DNA of 64,000 nt from Saezia sanguinis (lineage in GTDB: Bacteria > Pseudomonadota > Gammaproteobacteria > Burkholderiales > Burkholderiaceae_C), in assembly GCF_003991585.1 (NCBI RefSeq), contig NZ_PQSP01000001.1:558001-622000 (forward strand), read 5' to 3'. The first letter of the stretch is position 1, and each line of letters opens with the position of its first letter. This document shows, piece after piece, positions 1 through 8,811 of the stretch. A program made the translations under genes and the position numbers. The notes below the pieces were generated by a model. It was not told the origin of the DNA. It ran no database searches and saw only the letters and a program-made list of their open reading frames with translations.

Positions 1-76
1 GCGCAGCTTCTCCACCTTCAATATTTTGTTGATCCAATAAAAACAGCGCTTTTTGAAAATGTTGACGTGCATCCAT
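1..76 (-). CDS. N-terminal fragment of an unidentified protein
   Basis: A reading frame begins with ATG at 76 on the minus strand and runs off the window edge after 25 residues, beginning MDARQHFQKALFLLDQQN. It lies just downstream of the solute-binding protein gene on the same strand, so the two may be cotranscribed. The short helical start resembles the first helix of a repeat protein, but too little is present to name a family. A 15-codon frame (MVWKDTE...) between the two genes overlaps the previous stop and is probably only a coupling artefact. Confidence 0.45.
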   Translation of the reverse strand, partial: MDARQHFQKALFLLDQQNIEGGEAA

Positions 77-122
77 TAATTATGACTTTCTGACTCTGCT
101 CGCTCTGTGTCTTTCCAAACCA

Positions 123-1439
123 TTAGCTTACCGGTCGCTGCATCTGGCAATAAGAAGGCATTTCCACCTGATCCGGCGTCAGCCGCAGCACAGTGCGAAA
201 ACCGTATGCGCTGCCCTCATTGGTAAACCTGATGCCTGGTGTACCGGCTTTTTCCATGCGCATCACCGTCAGCATCTGCTGGAACTGGTGGTCCTGCGCC
301 CGCATCACCCCCGAATGAAACGCATTCTGGTAATGCATGCCCTCAAGCGCCTGTGCAATCCATTGTGCATCCACAACTTCTGCCTGCGCCACGGCACGGG
401 CCAGCATCTCCAGCATCACATGGATACGCAGCCGGATAAAATCCTCATTGGGTTTGGAAAAACGCTCACGAAATGCCAGATAAAACGCGTCGGACGCTTC
501 CCCTGCCTTGCCCCCCAACTCTACCCCCACATTCGGGTGCCACTCAATCACCGCCATGGCACGCCCGACCCCGGCATCTCCCATGGCCGTGGGGGTACCC
601 AGATCGTTGGCATAAAAGGTATAAAAACTGGCGTCCAGCCCCACATCGCGCACCGCACGCACCAGCAGACTCAAGTCGTTGCCATAATTACCCGTCACAA
701 TCGCCTGCGCACCGCTGGCCTTGATCTGGGTCGCGTAAGGAATAAAATCTTTGACCTGCCCGGTAGGGTGCAATACCTGCCCAACCACTTCAATATCCGG
801 CCGGACTTCAGGGATCATCTGGCGCGCCCGCTCCACCACATACCGGCCAAAGCTGTAATCCTGCCCGACCAGGTACACCTTGGAAACATTCTGGTCGCCC
901 TTGAGCACTTCAAACAGCGCCTTCAGGCGCATATCGGCATGGGTATCAAAACGAAAATGCCAAAAACTGCAACGCTCGTTGGTCAGAGCGGTTTCCACTG
1001 CCGAATAATTCAAAAACAGCAGCCGTTGCGCCGGATTACGTGCATTGTGCTTGTTGATGGCATCCAGCAACGCGCCAGCAACAGCAGAACTGTTACCCTG
1101 CGCAACGATACGGATTTTTTTATCCACCACCGCTTTCAGCATCGAAAGCGCCCCCTGCACAGAGCCCTGGGAATCAAAACGCTCTACCACCAGCCGATGC
1201 GGAACGCCTTTGATCACAATGCCGCCTGCTGCATTGATTGCCCCGCTGGCAAACAGGAAATTGCGGTAAATACCTTCCCCGGCATTCCCGAACGCCCCCG
1301 AAAACCCCTCAACCAGTGCCACTTTCACCTCAGGCCAGCTCTGCTGCTCCTGCGCCCAGGCACTTGCGGCCCCTGCACTGCCCCATAACGCCAGAGGCAA
1401 ACCAAGTAATTGGCGTCTTTTCCATAAATTCTGTGTCAT
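123..1439 (-). CDS. Periplasmic ABC-type solute-binding protein (branched-chain amino acid/amide type)
   Basis: Predicted periplasmic receptor of the Peripla_BP_6 (LivJ-like) class, 438 residues from the chosen start. A longer frame to 1514 exists, but starting at 1439 puts a clear export signal first: MTQNLWKRRQLLGLPLALWG and then AWAQ as a cleavage site. The KRRQ pair gives a Tat-like look. The mature part starts VKVALVEGFSGAFGNAGEG, typical of this fold, and includes NAAGG and IVTGNYGNDLSLLVRA segments. No ABC permease or ATPase is adjacent, so it may be an orphan receptor feeding the partly visible downstream gene. The ligand cannot be read from the sequence. Confidence 0.85.
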   Translation of the reverse strand: MTQNLWKRRQLLGLPLALWGSAGAASAWAQEQQSWPEVKVALVEGFSGAFGNAGEGIYRNFLFASGAINAAGGIVIKGVPHRLVVERFDSQGSVQGALSMLKAVVDKKIRIVAQGNSSAVAGALLDAINKHNARNPAQRLLFLNYSAVETALTNERCSFWHFRFDTHADMRLKALFEVLKGDQNVSKVYLVGQDYSFGRYVVERARQMIPEVRPDIEVVGQVLHPTGQVKDFIPYATQIKASGAQAIVTGNYGNDLSLLVRAVRDVGLDASFYTFYANDLGTPTAMGDAGVGRAMAVIEWHPNVGVELGGKAGEASDAFYLAFRERFSKPNEDFIRLRIHVMLEMLARAVAQAEVVDAQWIAQALEGMHYQNAFHSGVMRAQDHQFQQMLTVMRMEKAGTPGIRFTNEGSAYGFRTVLRLTPDQVEMPSYCQMQRPVS

Positions 1440-1446
1440 ATCAGCT

Positions 1447-1476
1447 CTTGAAAATAAATGGAGTGATCCTAAATAT
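1447..1476 (+). promoter_or_regulatory. Candidate heat-shock (sigma-32) promoter for hsp20
   Basis: CTTGAAA at 1447-1453 is followed after 14 bases by CCTAAATAT at 1468-1476. This resembles the sigma-32 pattern of CTTGAA and CCCATNT-like elements. It lies about 90 bases upstream of the small heat-shock gene and points towards it. Inference from sequence match only. Confidence 0.4.
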
Positions 1477-1564
1477 CCGTCAACGGGCCAGTAAATCGTG
1501 TCTGCAACAGCCAATTCACAAGCATGCTCTGCTGGCCAAAATCAAATTCAAGGAGGTTTATTGT

Positions 1565-1948
1565 ATGTTTCTCGTTCCTACATTGCGTCGCGCTTACTCA
1601 CAAGACAGTGCAAACTCTGCGATTAATGGCTTTGAAAACGAACTGGCACGCTGGTTTGGCCGCGCTGTTGAGCCAGGGTTCAGCACGTTGACAGAAAAAG
1701 ATGGTGTATGGGAAGTTTCTCTGGATATTCCCGGTGTCAGCCGCGAACAACTGAGCATTGATATTGACGGCCGCAAGGTCAAAATTCAAACCCAGGAAGG
1801 CGCCCCGCGCCAGTACGCCAGCGCATTTGTACTGCCGGCAGAAGTTGATCCGGCCGCATCAGAAGCCAAATTGGAAAACGGCGTCCTGACGCTGAAACTG
1901 GCTCGCAAGGTTGAAGAAAAGACAAGTACACAACTGACCATCAATTGA
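1565..1948 (+). CDS. Hsp20/alpha-crystallin small heat-shock protein
   Basis: 127-residue ATP-independent holdase chaperone that keeps unfolding proteins soluble for DnaK/ClpB. The alpha-crystallin domain covers roughly residues 38-127: it opens with DGVWEVSLDIPGVSREQLSI and ends with the family's A-x-LENGVLTLKL strand motif. The ATG at 1565 follows a full AAGGAGG Shine-Dalgarno at the right distance, so this start is preferred over the longer upstream frame. It is divergent from the solute-binding protein gene, has a sigma-32-like promoter upstream and a strong terminator downstream, and so is probably monocistronic and heat inducible. Confidence 0.92.
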   Translation: MFLVPTLRRAYSQDSANSAINGFENELARWFGRAVEPGFSTLTEKDGVWEVSLDIPGVSREQLSIDIDGRKVKIQTQEGAPRQYASAFVLPAEVDPAASEAKLENGVLTLKLARKVEEKTSTQLTIN

Positions 1949-2006
1949 TTCTCCTCTCCTGCTATGGCCACATGCAAACGTGTCATTGCATCGTGGTAAC
2001 CAGGGC

Positions 2007-2040
2007 TACCCGCATGAATCAAATCATGCGGGTATTTTTT
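2007..2040 (+). terminator. Rho-independent terminator after hsp20
   Basis: A perfect 11-bp stem (TACCCGCATGA / TCATGCGGGTA) with a 6-base loop is followed directly by a T run, 58 bases past the hsp20 stop. Confidence 0.9.
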
Positions 2041-2096
2041 GCCGCTTAACGCCATGCCAGAGTCCCGATTGACTACAATAAGCCAAGGAGGTTGAA

Positions 2097-3080
2097 ATGA
2101 AAGTATGCATATATGGCGCAGGCGCTATCGGGGGTCTTTTTGCTGCCCGCCTAGCGGCCCAGGGACATGATGTCAGCGCAGTTGCGCGCGGGAAAACATT
2201 GGCCGCTTTGCAGGCCAATGGCATCGGGCTGCACAATGCGCAGGGAACCCGTTTTTATCCAATCAATGTGCAGGAAAACCCGGCACAGCTTGCGCCCCAA
2301 GATCTGGTGGTGATTGCCGTCAAGCAGCCTGCGCTGTCTGCTGTGGCACACGCTGTCGCGCCTTTGCTGGCCCCTCACACCAAAGTGCTGCTGGCAATGA
2401 ATGGCGTCCCGTGGTGGTTTTTTGACGGCATGCCAGGCCCCATGGCTGGCGCTACACTGCACAGCATCGACCCCAACGGCCAACTGCGCACGTTGATTCC
2501 AACCAGCCATATCATCGGCTGTGTGGTCCATATCTCCTGCGTCAACCAGGCTCCCGGCATCACGGAGCACCGTTTTGGCGACACGCTCATTCTGGGTGAT
2601 CCGGCCAGTTCAGGGCAGCCTCCTGCACAAGCGACACAGGCCATGGCACACACGCTCAGCCAAGCCGGGTTTGATATTCAACTGTCGTCGTTCATTCAGC
2701 AGGACATCTGGTTCAAGCTCTGGGGCAATATGACCATGAACCCCGTTTCTGCCATAACAGGCGCCACCACAGACCTGATTTTGGACGATGAGTTGGTGCG
2801 TTCGTTCTGCTCAGCAATCATGCAGGAAGCCGCAGCTATTGGTGAGGCCATTGGCTGCCCGGTCTCGCAAACAACAGAACAACGCCACGCCATCACACGC
2901 AAACTGGGGGCCATGAAAACCTCCATGCTGCAGGATGTGCAGGCTGGCCGCACACTGGAAATTGACGCCCTGCTGACGGTTGTGCATGAAATTGCCAGCC
3001 GCTGCAATGTTCCGGCGCCAAACACCGCTGCACTGCTGGGGCTCACGCGGCTGTTTGCGCAGGTCAGGGGGTTACGCTGA
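2097..3080 (+). CDS. panE: 2-dehydropantoate 2-reductase
   Basis: 327-residue cytosolic NADPH-dependent reductase that turns ketopantoate into pantoate in vitamin B5/CoA synthesis. The Rossmann glycine motif GAGAIGG lies at residues 7-13 and IAVKQ with Lys76 in the next conserved strand. The C-terminal ApbA_C helical domain contains KLWGNMTMNPVSAI and EIDALLTVVHEIA. ATG follows AAGGAGGTTGA. Paralogues of this family reduce other keto acids, so the pantoate assignment is by family. It converges with tsaD, with only about 30 bases between the stops. Confidence 0.85.
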   Translation: MKVCIYGAGAIGGLFAARLAAQGHDVSAVARGKTLAALQANGIGLHNAQGTRFYPINVQENPAQLAPQDLVVIAVKQPALSAVAHAVAPLLAPHTKVLLAMNGVPWWFFDGMPGPMAGATLHSIDPNGQLRTLIPTSHIIGCVVHISCVNQAPGITEHRFGDTLILGDPASSGQPPAQATQAMAHTLSQAGFDIQLSSFIQQDIWFKLWGNMTMNPVSAITGATTDLILDDELVRSFCSAIMQEAAAIGEAIGCPVSQTTEQRHAITRKLGAMKTSMLQDVQAGRTLEIDALLTVVHEIASRCNVPAPNTAALLGLTRLFAQVRGLR

Positions 3081-3109
3081 TATTCACCACGGTGATTTTT
3101 GTCTGGTAC

Positions 3110-4147
3110 TCATTGCATTTCGAGCGCCCAGCGCGGATGCACCTTGAACGAATAGTCAAATTCGGGCTTTGCTACGCCGGCCTGTATGCGCAAACCTGCC
3201 GCCAGTGCAATCATGGCACCGTTGTCTGTACACAATGACAGCTCCGGATAATGCACGCGTATATGACGGCGTGCGCATGCCTCATTTAACTGGGAACGCA
3301 AGGCCTGGTTTGCGCCCACACCACCGGCGACCACCAAGCGCTTGAGCCCGGTTTGCTTCAGTGCTTTCAGGCTCTTTTTAACCAGCACCTCCACAATAGC
3401 CGCCTGTGTGGCAGCCGCCAAGTCAGCCCGCTGCTCTGGGGACACCTCACCCGCAGCTTCCAGCTTTTTCTGCTGTGTCAGCACGGCTGTTTTCAGTCCG
3501 GCAAACGAAAAATTCAGATCCTTGCTGTGCAGCAAAGGCCGCGGCAAATCAAATGCCAGCGGGTTTCCGCTCTGTGCCATTCTGGCCAGTTCAGGGCCTC
3601 CCGGATACGGCAGGCCCAGCAGTTTGGCCGATTTGTCAAACGCCTCTCCTGCTGCATCGTCAATGGTTTCTCCCAGCAGCACATATTGCCCGATGCCGTT
3701 AACCTGCATCAACTGGGTGTGCCCACCGGACACCAGCAAAGCCACAAAAGGAAACACAGGCGGATCAGCACTTAAAAAGGGCGACAGCAAATGCCCCTCC
3801 AGGTGGTGCACGCGCAATACAGGCTTGTTCAGCGCAGCCGCCAGCGCACAGGCGTATCCGGAGCCTACCAGCAGCGCACCAGCCAGCCCTGGGCCTTGTG
3901 TAAAAGCCACCACATCAATCTGCTCGAGCGTGAGCCTGGCCTGCTCCAATACCATGTGCGTTAATGGCACGACACGGCGGATATGGTCGCGTGAAGCCAG
4001 TTCAGGCACAACACCACCATATGCCTGGTGCATTTGAATCTGGCTGTGCAGCGCCTGCCCGAGCAGCGCGGGCACAGGCAAAACACCGGTATCGACCACG
4101 GCAACACCGGTTTCATCACAAGAAGACTCAATTCCTAAAACATACAT
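3110..4147 (-). CDS. tsaD: tRNA N6-adenosine threonylcarbamoyltransferase TsaD
   Basis: 345-residue ASKHA-fold enzyme that transfers the threonylcarbamoyl group to A37 of ANN-decoding tRNAs, working with TsaB, TsaC and TsaE. Start chosen at 4147 because the family begins [14 protein letters not shown]; the upstream extension has no family match. HHLEGH at 114-119 supplies the metal-binding histidines (H115, H119). SGGHTQL and the C-terminal [10 protein letters not shown] segment are also present. It is normally essential. No tsaB or tsaE is adjacent. Confidence 0.95.
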   Translation of the reverse strand: MYVLGIESSCDETGVAVVDTGVLPVPALLGQALHSQIQMHQAYGGVVPELASRDHIRRVVPLTHMVLEQARLTLEQIDVVAFTQGPGLAGALLVGSGYACALAAALNKPVLRVHHLEGHLLSPFLSADPPVFPFVALLVSGGHTQLMQVNGIGQYVLLGETIDDAAGEAFDKSAKLLGLPYPGGPELARMAQSGNPLAFDLPRPLLHSKDLNFSFAGLKTAVLTQQKKLEAAGEVSPEQRADLAAATQAAIVEVLVKKSLKALKQTGLKRLVVAGGVGANQALRSQLNEACARRHIRVHYPELSLCTDNGAMIALAAGLRIQAGVAKPEFDYSFKVHPRWALEMQ

Positions 4148-4426
4148 GGCAAAAAATGGCAAAAAAACTGCACCCGTTATTATCAACCATAAACTATTTT
4201 GACGAACCCCTGTGGTTACACCGAAACGACATGGCAGCAGCCTCTGAAAACACTTTTTTGACAAGCACAACCACGCTGTTCACAGCAATTCACAGCAAAA
4301 CTGTCCAAAAATGCGTGCTGAATGTGCTGAGATAGTGGTATGCTCTCAACTGTATGCATGCAACATATTGCTGATGTCACCGCCTGTGTGATCGTCAACA
4401 GGTATTTCAAGGTGGTTTAATTCATT

Positions 4427-4909
4427 ATGGATTTTGAAAAACGGCTTCAAAACTATCTGCAAAAATACCCTGATGCGCCAGGCGATGTTTTGCTGATTTC
4501 GCAATTGCTATTGCGCTCAGCGCAGATGCTCGAACAGCATATCAATGACCTGCTGCAAGCGCAGGACATCAGTCTGCACGAATATCTGGTATTGGCGCTG
4601 GTCAGCAGTGAAAACGGCCCATTGCGCCCAACGGAGCTCAGCGAAACACTGGGCATTTCCCGCCCTCAGATCACACGTTTGCTGGACGCGCTTGAAAAAC
4701 GTGGCTGGATCATCCGCAAACACAGTACGGTTGACCGCCGCTCCCTCTTTTTGCGGCTGACAGACAAAGGCCAGGAGCGCTTTGAATCCGCAGCATCTGC
4801 CGTGCACAATGCCCATGCCGACAGTTGGCGCAACAACATGAAGCAGTTGCCACTTTTACTCAGTGAGTTCCGGTTACTTTACGATACGCTGAAATATAAA
4901 AACGGCTAG
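4427..4909 (+). CDS. MarR-family transcriptional regulator
   Basis: 160-residue winged-helix DNA-binding protein. The recognition-helix region LGISRPQITRLLDALEKRGW and the wing STVDRRSLFLRLTDKG are typical of MarR dimers, which usually repress exporters or catabolic genes and release DNA on binding small aromatics. The stop is 2 bases from the stop of the convergent MFS gene, an obvious candidate target, though the two do not share a promoter region. The ligand is unknown. Confidence 0.88.
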   Translation: MDFEKRLQNYLQKYPDAPGDVLLISQLLLRSAQMLEQHINDLLQAQDISLHEYLVLALVSSENGPLRPTELSETLGISRPQITRLLDALEKRGWIIRKHSTVDRRSLFLRLTDKGQERFESAASAVHNAHADSWRNNMKQLPLLLSEFRLLYDTLKYKNG

Positions 4910-4911
4910 CG

Positions 4912-6120
4912 TCAGGGGTCCTGCCGGGGCGGATTCAGCGCCTTCTTCGCCAAGCAGGCCTGCGCCAAAGCACACGCCGCAACCAGAAACAACGCTATCG
5001 TCAGGGTACTGGCATGGGCCACAAAACCGATCAAAGCCGGCCCTCCCATCAAACCGGCATACCCTACGGCTGATACCGCCGCAATTGCCTGTGCTGCACT
5101 GATGCCGGGCACTTTGATCGCTGCGCTGAACAAAATCGGCACCACATTGGCCAACCCGACACCTGCCAGCGCAAAACAGACCAGCGCCACGTAAGGATTG
5201 CCTGCCAGCAGCATCACCACCATGGCAACCACAACCAAAGAGGCACAGGCGCGCAGCAACGCCGCAGGCTCATAGCGCGCCCGCAGGCGGTCTCCGATAA
5301 AGCGGGTTGCCGCCATCGCTGCTGAAAAAAATGCATAAGCCAGCGCAGCCTGATCAACCGGGCTTCCCAACTCCTGCTTCATGTAAAGCGTACTCCAGTC
5401 GTACATCGCACCTTCAGCCAGAAAGCCCAACGCGGCCAGCATGCCCAAAAGCAGCACCGCACGCGGAAACAGCAAATGCCGCCTGCCCAGCGGGGTCTGA
5501 ATCGTTTGCTCCATCATGCCAAAATCGCGCGGCTTCATCCGGTAAGAAACAATGACAGAAAGCACAATCAATGCAGCCATGCATATCAAATGCCATTGCG
5601 CCGACATCTGCAATGCCAGCAAGCCGGCCCCCAATCCTGCGCCCACCATGCCCCCCAGGCTGAACATGCCGTGGCATGTGCTCATCAATGTTCGCTGGCT
5701 TCGCAGCTCCAGCTCCGCAGCCTCCGCATTGATGGCCACATCGGCTAATGTTCCCAGAAACCCAAAACAGATCAGCACACCGATCAGCCCGGGTAACGAT
5801 GAAAAAACAAACAAAAACACCATCACCAGTGCGGCAGATGCCTGCGTGCACGAAAGCACCAGGCTGGCACCCCAGCGGGCAATCACCCGACCGGCCATCG
5901 ATAACGCAAACAAGGCGCCAATACCCGCCCCAAGCAGCAACAGGCCCAAATCAGCCTCGCTGATACCGTAATGCGTCTTCACATTGGGAATTTCGATACC
6001 CCAGGCGGCAAACAGGAACCCGCCCATAAAAAAGTGCAGCCAGACCACCCATCTGGCGCGTTTGAACTCTGCCAGATCCCATGTTGGCTTAGCCCCGGCA
6101 CTGGTTAAATCATTGGTCAT
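4912..6120 (-). CDS. MFS transporter (YbjJ-like, probable exporter)
   Basis: 402-residue major facilitator superfamily membrane protein with about 12 hydrophobic segments. The family loop between helices 2 and 3 is seen as GRVIARWGAS, and FLGTLADVAINAEAAELE marks the YbjJ/FucP-like subgroup. A cytoplasmic N-terminus of about 25 residues precedes helix 1. It converges with the MarR gene, which may control it. Substrate cannot be predicted. About 330 bases lie between its start and rpsU, holding a consensus rpsU promoter. Confidence 0.82.
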   Translation of the reverse strand: MTNDLTSAGAKPTWDLAEFKRARWVVWLHFFMGGFLFAAWGIEIPNVKTHYGISEADLGLLLLGAGIGALFALSMAGRVIARWGASLVLSCTQASAALVMVFLFVFSSLPGLIGVLICFGFLGTLADVAINAEAAELELRSQRTLMSTCHGMFSLGGMVGAGLGAGLLALQMSAQWHLICMAALIVLSVIVSYRMKPRDFGMMEQTIQTPLGRRHLLFPRAVLLLGMLAALGFLAEGAMYDWSTLYMKQELGSPVDQAALAYAFFSAAMAATRFIGDRLRARYEPAALLRACASLVVVAMVVMLLAGNPYVALVCFALAGVGLANVVPILFSAAIKVPGISAAQAIAAVSAVGYAGLMGGPALIGFVAHASTLTIALFLVAACALAQACLAKKALNPPRQDP

Positions 6121-6322
6121 TTCTATTGTTTTTCAAATCGGCCATTCTCTAGCCATTCTCAGTTTCAAATCTGCCCCACATGAACAGCGCCATTTCACGG
6201 CTCAGACATAAACATTAAAGTCACTTTATGGTTTTTCAACTTAAAAGCCTGTCATTCTCACCGGAGAACAGCCACACAGACTTTACCGATCTTGCCCGTA
6301 GCATTTTTGCACACAGGCCACA

Positions 6323-6351
6323 TTGTATACACAAAATAAAAATGCTATAAT
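6323..6351 (+). promoter_or_regulatory. Sigma-70 promoter of rpsU
   Basis: TTGTAT (6323-6328), a 17-base spacer and a perfect TATAAT (6346-6351) lie about 100 bases upstream of rpsU on the coding strand. The rest of 6121-6448 shows no further gene. Confidence 0.75.
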
Positions 6352-6448
6352 GCCGGTTTGCTAGCAATTTGCAGATAAGCAGGAATATGTAAATTCAGTG
6401 CTTACTGCATTATTTTTTAAGAATTTCAGTCAGGAATCTATAGATCAT

Positions 6449-6661
6449 ATGACCACTATCCGAGTCAAAGAAAACGAACCGTTTGATGTCGCCATGCGAC
6501 GCTTTAAGCGTACCATCGAAAAGCTGGGCCTGCTCACAGACCTTCGCGCTCGCGAATTCTATGAGAAACCCACCGCTGAGCGTAAGCGCAAAAAAGCTGC
6601 CGCAGTCAAGCGTCACTACAAGCGCGTTCGCAGCATGCAACTGCCAAAAAGGCTTTACTGA
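6449..6661 (+). CDS. rpsU: 30S ribosomal protein S21
   Basis: 70-residue, strongly basic ribosomal protein of the small-subunit platform, needed for efficient initiation. Start set at [20 protein letters not shown], which matches the family N-terminus; the frame extends 17 codons upstream without support. The end [13 protein letters not shown]...LPKRLY is typical. In many proteobacteria rpsU begins the macromolecular synthesis operon with dnaG and rpoD. Here only yqeY follows, and a terminator separates the two. Confidence 0.95.
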   Translation: MTTIRVKENEPFDVAMRRFKRTIEKLGLLTDLRAREFYEKPTAERKRKKAAAVKRHYKRVRSMQLPKRLY

Positions 6662-6700
6662 TCTGGTGAAATACCAGCAAGCCTGATGGCCATGCTGCCA

Positions 6701-6735
6701 AGCCCGCTGCAGGGGACGCCCGAGCGGGCTTTTTC
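6701..6735 (+). terminator. Terminator/attenuator between rpsU and yqeY
   Basis: AGCCCGCT (6701-6708) pairs with AGCGGGCT (6723-6730), followed by TTTTT. It lies about 40 bases after the rpsU stop and may let rpsU be made in excess of yqeY. Confidence 0.8.
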
Positions 6736-6831
6736 ATTGCCGGATCGTTTTTTCTATTTTCAGCGCTCGCCTATTTCGCATTTTAAAAACCGAAAACAGG
6801 CCTGCCACTTTTTATTTGAAGGATAACCATC

Positions 6832-7281
6832 ATGAGCCTCAAAGAACAAATCACCAGTGAAATGAAAGACGCCATGCGTGCCCATGATTCCGAGCGCCTG
6901 TCTACCATTCGCATGCTGCTGGCGGCCATCAAACAAAAAGAAGTCGATGAACGCATCACGGTGGATGACGCCATGGTGGTTGCCATTGTGGACAAACTCA
7001 TCAAACAGCGCAAAGACTCTGTTGCTGCCTATGAGCAGGCAGGACGTTCAGACATGGCCGAAAAAGAAAACAACGAAATCAAGGTATTGCAAACCTATCT
7101 GCCGCAAAGAATGTCTGAGCAGGAAGTTGCAGCAGCTGTTGCCAAAATTGTGGCTGACTTGGGTGCCAGCGGCCCTGGCGATATGGGCAAGGTCATGGGT
7201 GCCGTCAAACAGCAACTGGCCGGAAAAGCCGATATGGGCATGGTATCAGCCCAAGTGAAAAAAGCCCTGGCAGGCGCTTAA
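6832..7281 (+). CDS. GatB/YqeY domain protein
   Basis: 149-residue all-helical protein related to the tRNA-binding tail domain of GatB (amidotransferase). It starts MSLKEQITSEMKDAMRAHD, with the YqeY hallmarks IRMLLAAIKQKEVDER and the C-terminal GDMGKVMGAVKQQLAGKADM. Its role is unknown, possibly tRNA binding. GAAGGATAACC provides a good ribosome site. It follows rpsU as in many betaproteobacteria, but the expected dnaG and rpoD are missing downstream; a convergent thioesterase gene comes next. Confidence 0.92.
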   Translation: MSLKEQITSEMKDAMRAHDSERLSTIRMLLAAIKQKEVDERITVDDAMVVAIVDKLIKQRKDSVAAYEQAGRSDMAEKENNEIKVLQTYLPQRMSEQEVAAAVAKIVADLGASGPGDMGKVMGAVKQQLAGKADMGMVSAQVKKALAGA

Positions 7282-7420
7282 AAAGAGAGAAAGAGCGCGC
7301 ATCCGCTGCGCTCCTTTCTTCACTTCTGTGCAACACAGGCCCGGTGTGCCCTATATAGCTTATGTCATGATGTAAGGCATATACCGGGCTTTTCCATGGC
7401 GGCATCCTGTCACAGAGCTA

Positions 7421-7852
7421 TCAGGCATCCTTTTTGCGCATGTATTTGAATGTACCGGTCGCATGTGCCAGCCGCGCGCCTTCAGTGTCACACACCCAGC
7501 CTTCGGTAAATGCCAGCGAATGGGTCGCCTGTATCACTCTGCCATGCGCAGTCAGCTTGCCAAGCAACGCCGGTTTCAGGAAACTGGTTTTCATCTCCAC
7601 CGTCATCACACTGCGCCCTTTTTCACCCGGTATCGCATGTGGGTCTGCCCGGTGAGCAGCCTGCCCCATGGCCACATCCATCATGGTCATGCTGACACCT
7701 CCATGGGCAACCCCGAATATATTCAGCAGTTCCGGGCGCAATTCCAGTTCAACACACGTTTCCCCGTCTTCAAGCTCTCTCAACTCAAGACCGACCAGTT
7801 TAATAAACGGGCTGTTAAGGGTGTATTTGGTGCCGCTTGCCATTTGCTTCAA
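7421..7852 (-). CDS. PaaI-family hotdog-fold thioesterase
   Basis: 143-residue acyl-CoA thioesterase-like protein. The hotdog signature is NIFGVAHGGVSMTMMDVAMGQAA (around residues 43-65) with the HGG turn and the downstream acid/asparagine helix, and then VEMKTSFLKPALLGKLTAHG. Members hydrolyse phenylacetyl- or other aryl/acyl-CoA thioesters as homotetramers. No paa genes are nearby, so substrate is open. It converges with yqeY. Confidence 0.85.
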   Translation of the reverse strand: MKQMASGTKYTLNSPFIKLVGLELRELEDGETCVELELRPELLNIFGVAHGGVSMTMMDVAMGQAAHRADPHAIPGEKGRSVMTVEMKTSFLKPALLGKLTAHGRVIQATHSLAFTEGWVCDTEGARLAHATGTFKYMRKKDA

Positions 7853-7897
7853 TCTCCTTGTTGATTCTTGTCCTGCTTTTTCCGCAAAAATTTCCTG

Positions 7898-8761
7898 TTA
7901 TTTGCCGTCCTGAACATCCAGTGTGTAATGCGCGCCTTTATCCTGCGCCAGATATTTCATCAGCACAGGCAACGCTTCTTTGAGCTTGCTCTGCAAAATA
8001 AACGGCGGATTGATCACAAACATACCACTGGCCACCATGCCCCTGCCTTCTGATGAGGGGTTGCGCACCTTGAGCGTGGTATGCAGCCAGCCGCGCCCGT
8101 GTGTTTCAGCCAGTCGCCTGAGCTTGCCAGGCAACTGGTGTGCCAGCGGCTGCGGCACAATCGGATACCAGATCAGGTAAACACCGGTGGCAAAACGCTT
8201 GAGCGCATCTGCCATGCATTCATGCACCCGCTGATAATCGCTTTTCACCTCATACGAAGGGTCCATCAGTATCAGCCCACGGCGTGAAGGCGGTGGCAGC
8301 AGGCTTTTCAGTCCGGCAAAGCCGTCTGCAATATTCACCTTGACCTGCCGGTTGTGCTCCAGTTGCCTGACATTACTTTGCAGCAGGCGCTGGTCTGTGG
8401 GATGCAACTCAAACAACTGCAACTGATCCTGCGCACGCAGGTTATTCCAGATCAGCATCGGGGAGCCCGGATAGGTCTGCAATGGCCCGGTAGGGTTAAA
8501 AGCGCGTATTTCCTGTACATAATCAGCGAGCGCGGCTGGCAGTTGCGGCACATCCCAAAGCCGGGCAATGCCATCCTGCGCCTCCATGCTTTTCTGCGCA
8601 AATTCATCATCCAGCTGATACAAGCCAGTGCCTGCATGCGTATCTACCACCAGCAAAGCGGTATCTTTGCTGAAAAGATACTTCAGCGTCTGCAGCAACA
8701 CCACGTGTTTAAGCACATCGGCATGGTTACCTGCATGAAATCCGTGTCTGTAGCTGAACAT
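7898..8761 (-). CDS. rlmJ: 23S rRNA (adenine(2030)-N6)-methyltransferase
   Basis: 287-residue SAM-dependent methyltransferase modifying A2030 of 23S rRNA. The family start MFSYRHGFHAGNHADVLKH and the SAM-site region VVDTHAGTGLY (about 38-48) are clear. The catalytic tetrapeptide is DPSY at 167-170 rather than the more common DPPY; N6-adenine methyltransferases accept D/N-PP-Y/F, so the Ser is a slight oddity. Upstream of the thioesterase gene on the same strand. Confidence 0.92.
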   Translation of the reverse strand: MFSYRHGFHAGNHADVLKHVVLLQTLKYLFSKDTALLVVDTHAGTGLYQLDDEFAQKSMEAQDGIARLWDVPQLPAALADYVQEIRAFNPTGPLQTYPGSPMLIWNNLRAQDQLQLFELHPTDQRLLQSNVRQLEHNRQVKVNIADGFAGLKSLLPPPSRRGLILMDPSYEVKSDYQRVHECMADALKRFATGVYLIWYPIVPQPLAHQLPGKLRRLAETHGRGWLHTTLKVRNPSSEGRGMVASGMFVINPPFILQSKLKEALPVLMKYLAQDKGAHYTLDVQDGK

Positions 8762-8811
8762 AAATAAAGTTTTCCGGCTATGCCATTCTTCAAATGAAAG
8801 TCAGGGATTGG

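Noticed and set aside
288..1388. 366-codon plus-strand ORF opposite the solute-binding protein
   Set aside because: His/Pro-rich shadow; the minus-strand protein has a clear signal peptide and family match.
1500..1564. Possible ROSE-type RNA thermometer before hsp20
   Set aside because: A CTGCT near the ribosome site could pair weakly, but no convincing helix with AAGGAGG was found by eye.
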